Part shown: one piece after another, positions 61,173 to 64,000 of the stretch
Layout of the letters: each line of letters starts with the position of its first letter
How positions within the stretch are numbered: position 1 is the first letter of the stretch
Source of the DNA: Desulfacinum hydrothermale DSM 13146
GTDB lineage: Bacteria > Desulfobacterota > Syntrophobacteria > Syntrophobacterales > DSM-9756
DNA length: 64,000 nt
Assembly (NCBI RefSeq): GCF_900176285.1
Contig: NZ_FWXF01000002.1
Span: forward strand, 1 to 64,000
Direction of reading: 5' to 3'
Notes under the pieces: model-generated
What the model was told of the DNA's origin: nothing
Seen by the model: the letters and a program-made list of their open reading frames with translations, nothing else
Database searches by the model: none
Position numbers and translations under genes: made by a program

Positions 61173-62453
61173 TCAGTCGAACAGGAGCCGGGGAATCCAT
61201 AAGGTCAAGGGAGACCAGAAGGTGATGAGGACAAGGTCCACCAAGAGAATCACAAGGAAGGGCACGATTTTTTGCACCAACGATTCCAGGCGGCAGTCGG
61301 CAATGGTGCAGGACACGATCAGGCAGATCCCCAACGGGGGCGTCAACATGCCGATGGCCAGGTTCACCACCACGATGGCCCCCAGCTGGATCAAATCAAT
61401 GCCCAGGCTGGGCAGCAGGGGCATCAGCACCGGCACCAGAAGGATCAAGGACGCGGTGGTTTCCACAAAGGTCCCCGCCACCAGCAGCACCAGGTTCAGG
61501 AGAATCAACAGGGCCACGGGATTGGTGGTGACGGAAAGGAGCGTCTTCGCCAACTGAGCGGGGATGTCTTCGATGGCCATGAACCAACTGAAGATGGAGG
61601 CGGCGGCGATGATGAACAAGATGAGGCTGGAGGTGAGGGTGGATCGAATGAAAAGCGAGGGCAGATCCCGCCAGCGCAACTGGCGATGGATGAAAAGGCC
61701 CACAAACAGAGCATAAAGGGTGGCCACGGCGGCCGATTCCGTGGCCGTGAAGACACCGCCCAAAATGCCGCCCAAAATGATCACGGGAGCCCCCAAGGCC
61801 CATTTGGCGTCCCATAAACGGCGCAACAACCGGGATGCGGAAAAGCCTTCCATCGTACCGTAACGCCGGCGGATGGAGACGATGGTGGACACTGCGATCA
61901 GGCTCGCTCCCATGAGAAACCCCGGCAAAATCCCCGCCGCAAACAGCTTACCAATGCTTGCCCCGGTGAGAAAGCCGAAGATGATCATGGGGATGCTGGG
62001 CGGGATGATCACCCCGATGGATCCGCCCGCCGCCTGCACCGCGCCGGCAAAGCCCTTGTCGTAGCCACGCCGGATCATGGACGGGATGAGAATGGTTCCC
62101 ACCGCCGCCGTGTCGGCGGCGGCCGAGCCGCTGATGCCGGCGAAAAACATGGCGGAGACCACGGAAACCGCCGCCAGCCCTCCTGGGAGCCAGCCCACCA
62201 GGGCTTCCGCCAAGGAGACCACACGCCGCGAGATCCCTCCCACCTCCATCAGGGCTCCGGCGATCATGAAGAGAGGGACGGCCATGAGCGGAAAGGAGTC
62301 CACCCCCGCATAGAGGCGCTGGATGACCATCATGAGCGGGAAGCCCCCGTGGACCATCAGGGCGGCCAGAGACCCCAGGCCGATGGCCAGTGCGATGGGC
62401 GTGTTCAACGCAAAGAGCAACGCCATGATGCCAAAAAGAAGGACTGCCATCAT
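61173..62453 (-). CDS. dctM: TRAP transporter large permease DctM
   Basis: 426 residues, about twelve membrane segments, of the DctM family. It begins MMAVLLFGIMALLFALNTPI and includes GISGSAAADTAAVGTILIPS, AAGGSIGVIIPPSIPMIIFG, and the helix AGTFVETTASLILLVPVLMP characteristic of the substrate-coupled transport domain. It carries a carboxylate together with Na+. It is 13 bases after dctQ and is the last transporter gene before the kinase gene. Confidence 0.93.
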   Translation of the reverse strand: MMAVLLFGIMALLFALNTPIALAIGLGSLAALMVHGGFPLMMVIQRLYAGVDSFPLMAVPLFMIAGALMEVGGISRRVVSLAEALVGWLPGGLAAVSVVSAMFFAGISGSAAADTAAVGTILIPSMIRRGYDKGFAGAVQAAGGSIGVIIPPSIPMIIFGFLTGASIGKLFAAGILPGFLMGASLIAVSTIVSIRRRYGTMEGFSASRLLRRLWDAKWALGAPVIILGGILGGVFTATESAAVATLYALFVGLFIHRQLRWRDLPSLFIRSTLTSSLILFIIAAASIFSWFMAIEDIPAQLAKTLLSVTTNPVALLILLNLVLLVAGTFVETTASLILLVPVLMPLLPSLGIDLIQLGAIVVVNLAIGMLTPPLGICLIVSCTIADCRLESLVQKIVPFLVILLVDLVLITFWSPLTLWIPRLLFD

Positions 62454-62466
62454 GATCCCAGGTGAC

Positions 62467-62937
62467 TCACTTTCTCACGGCTTGGAGCAACTGACTCAAG
62501 GCGTGGACACTGAAGATCAAGCCGCTCAGGGGAATGACCGCATAGGCAAGCCCCATGGGAATACCCAAAGCCGCCGTCTTCTGACCCGCGATGAAACCCA
62601 TGAATTGGATGCCATAGAAGACCAGCACGAAAAAGAAGATGAGAGAAAGGGCCAGCACCACCAGTTCCGCCGCCTTTTCCGCTGGAGGCGGAAGCCGGCG
62701 GACCACCAGATCGATCCCCACGTGGGCCTTTCGTTTGTAGGCCGCCGTGGCGCCCAGGAAGGTGATCCACACCAGCAGCATGCGTCCCACCTCCTCCGAC
62801 CAGAACAGAGAGTGGTTCAGCACATATCGGCAGAAGACCTGAACGCCGGTGATGATGGCCATGGAAAACCCGAAGACAAAAAGGGAGCCTTCCACGAGGC
62901 CGTTGAGGCGCTCACTCAACCAAAACACCCATTGCAT
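62467..62937 (-). CDS. dctQ: TRAP transporter small permease DctQ
   Basis: 156 residues with four membrane segments (for example LVVLALSLIFFFVLVFYGIQ). The conserved FWSEEVGRMLLVWITFLGAT region of DctQ is present. It forms the membrane scaffold with DctM and receives the binding protein DctP. It lies 285 bases after dctP, an unusually long gap for this operon type. Confidence 0.9.
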   Translation of the reverse strand: MQWVFWLSERLNGLVEGSLFVFGFSMAIITGVQVFCRYVLNHSLFWSEEVGRMLLVWITFLGATAAYKRKAHVGIDLVVRRLPPPAEKAAELVVLALSLIFFFVLVFYGIQFMGFIAGQKTAALGIPMGLAYAVIPLSGLIFSVHALSQLLQAVRK

Positions 62938-63222
62938 CGGTCACACCCGTTGTGGTGAAAGAGATCGGAAGCCCTCGGCGGCAGCCACAGGGAATCGAGG
63001 GACCCCGCGGCACATGCCAAGATCCGCCTTGAACCTGTGTGGAGATGGCACGGCACGGCGCCCGTCCCCATCCCCTCGTGCCGCCGGCCCTCTTGCGCCG
63101 TCACGTTCCGAACCCATGCTCCTTCCCATCGGAAGACGCAACGGAAGGGGGTTCCTTGGCTTTGCCCAACGCCTTGGACCCCCCAAGCGTCGGAAGGGGC
63201 AAAAGAGAGGGACCTCAAGCGC
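62938..63222. other. Untranslated spacer between dctP and dctQ
   Basis: No gene was recognised. A GC-rich inverted repeat (GGCACGGCACGG...CGTGCCGCC, about 63051-63090) could form an mRNA hairpin that gives DctP more transcript than the permeases. Confidence 0.4.
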
Positions 63223-64000
63223 CTACTGACCCCGGATGTGACTCACCGCCTCCATGAAGGTCTGCAGCATGGCCTGGATGTCCTTTCCGCTGTAGATGTC
63301 CAGATTCCGGATGTCCGCCACCTTGGCTCGGAAAGTGGCCAGATCCGGATGTTCATCCACGACCATGCCGGCGGCCTTGAGCTTGCTTAAGAAATCCGCC
63401 TCGTTGTCCCGATTCCATTTTCGCTGATAAACGGCGGCTTCCTGCATGCACCGCTGGATCAGCTCCCGATCCTTGGGCGGAAGTCCGTTGAACCAATCCA
63501 GGTTGGCCACGTCGATGTGGGCCGAATAGACGTGCCCTGTGAGGGAGAGGTATTTTTGGACCTCGTAGAGCTTGTAGGTCCAGATGACCCAGAGCGGGTT
63601 TTCCTGGGCGTCGATGGTACCTTGTTGCAGCTCCGTGTAGATGGGCCAGCCCATGGGAGTGGGGTTGGCGCCCAGCAGCCGCCAGAGTTCCTTGTGGAGC
63701 GCCGATTCCATCACGCGAATCTTGATCCCCTTCACATCGTCCACCGTGTGGACCGGTCGCACATTGTTGGTCAGATGGCGGAAGCCGTTTTCAGAAAAGG
63801 CAAGTCCCTTGAACCGGGCCTTTTCCAGGGCCTTGAGCAGCTTCCGGCCGGCCGGACCGTCCAGAATCTGGTCCACCTCCTGGGCATTGGCGAAAAGAAA
63901 CGGGTAGTTGATCACGCGCACTTCCGGAACAAACACGTCGAAGGGGCCGGCCGTGATCACGCCCATCTGGACCGTGTTCATTTGGATTTGCTGAAGAATC
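63223..64000 (-). CDS. dctP: TRAP transporter substrate-binding protein DctP (N-terminal part missing)
   Basis: The frame is open to the window end, so only the C-terminal about 258 residues are seen. These show the DctP family core: VMESALHKELWRLLGANPTP with the conserved Arg of the carboxylate-binding site (IRVMES), GWPIYTELQQGTIDAQENPL, and the final helices to SHIRGQ. It delivers a carboxylate to DctQM. The signal peptide and start lie beyond position 64000. Confidence 0.9.
   Translation of the reverse strand, partial: ILQQIQMNTVQMGVITAGPFDVFVPEVRVINYPFLFANAQEVDQILDGPAGRKLLKALEKARFKGLAFSENGFRHLTNNVRPVHTVDDVKGIKIRVMESALHKELWRLLGANPTPMGWPIYTELQQGTIDAQENPLWVIWTYKLYEVQKYLSLTGHVYSAHIDVANLDWFNGLPPKDRELIQRCMQEAAVYQRKWNRDNEADFLSKLKAAGMVVDEHPDLATFRAKVADIRNLDIYSGKDIQAMLQTFMEAVSHIRGQ

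Noticed and set aside
1-64000. tRNA, rRNA, CRISPR arrays, transposases, integrases, phage genes
   Set aside because: Read for cloverleaf ends, repeat-spacer periodicity and recombinase motifs. None was found by eye; a covariance search for tRNA would be decisive.

Overview
The window is GC-rich, densely packed bacterial chromosome. Its gene content suggests a strictly anaerobic deltaproteobacterium (Desulfobacterota), plausibly a sulfate reducer related to Syntrophobacterales. The signs are a ferredoxin-type 2-oxoacid oxidoreductase, several Fe-S flavoproteins, a two-gene SufCB system, a NIL-ferredoxin of the sulfide-dependent homocysteine pathway, DUF3786 and DUF6178 proteins, and a PEP-CTERM protein with a sigma-54 promoter. 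This placement is inference from gene content. No rRNA, tRNA, CRISPR array, transposase or prophage gene was found.

Layout. 0-2.3 kb: a HEAT-repeat protein and a transglutaminase-like protein. 2.6-8.1 kb: an XRE-cupin regulator followed by a four-gene 2-oxoacid oxidoreductase operon whose ferredoxin-like subunit is fused to a GltD-type flavoprotein. 8.1-11.4 kb: a D-threonine-aldolase-like enzyme, then a J-domain membrane protein, an Fe-S protein and a DUF3786 protein. 11.4-15.4 kb: three exported proteins of visibly lower GC, including an OmpA-domain lectin-like protein. 15.7-22.4 kb: a phosphate transporter operon (pit, DUF47) running into HrpA and a Nudix hydrolase. 23.3-26.9 kb: methylthioadenosine salvage (a purine nucleoside phosphorylase and two tandem deaminases). 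27.2-32 kb: a PopZ-like acidic protein, valS and nadC. 32.3-36.7 kb: dgt-nfo, and divergently lptFG. 36.9-41.1 kb: a response regulator, a glycosylglycerate-synthase-like enzyme, hflKC and a small membrane protein. 41.4-46.6 kb: a free-standing ThrRS editing domain, two universal stress proteins, a nucleotide-sugar epimerase, a PEP-CTERM protein and an M24 peptidase. 46.7-54.4 kb: NIL-ferredoxin, mnmA-mtaB, a DUF6178 protein, sufCB. 54.5-64 kb: a large GltD/molybdopterin fusion protein with a frameshift, a histidine kinase/response regulator pair, and a TRAP transporter whose binding protein runs off the window end.

The most unusual element is a family of five intergenic repeats (about 125-225 bp). 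Four begin at or within a few bases of a stop codon, in the orientation of the upstream gene, and one supplies the last residues and stop codon of mtaB. Each carries a GGCC-TTTC-GGCC mini-hairpin and a G/C-rich palindrome. Other leads are the PopZ-like gene beside valS, the frameshifted flavoprotein/molybdopterin fusion, the low-GC exported trio, and a 16-bp perfect tandem repeat in front of the kinase gene. Start codons were often moved downstream from the longest frame because a clear Shine-Dalgarno sequence favours the inner start.
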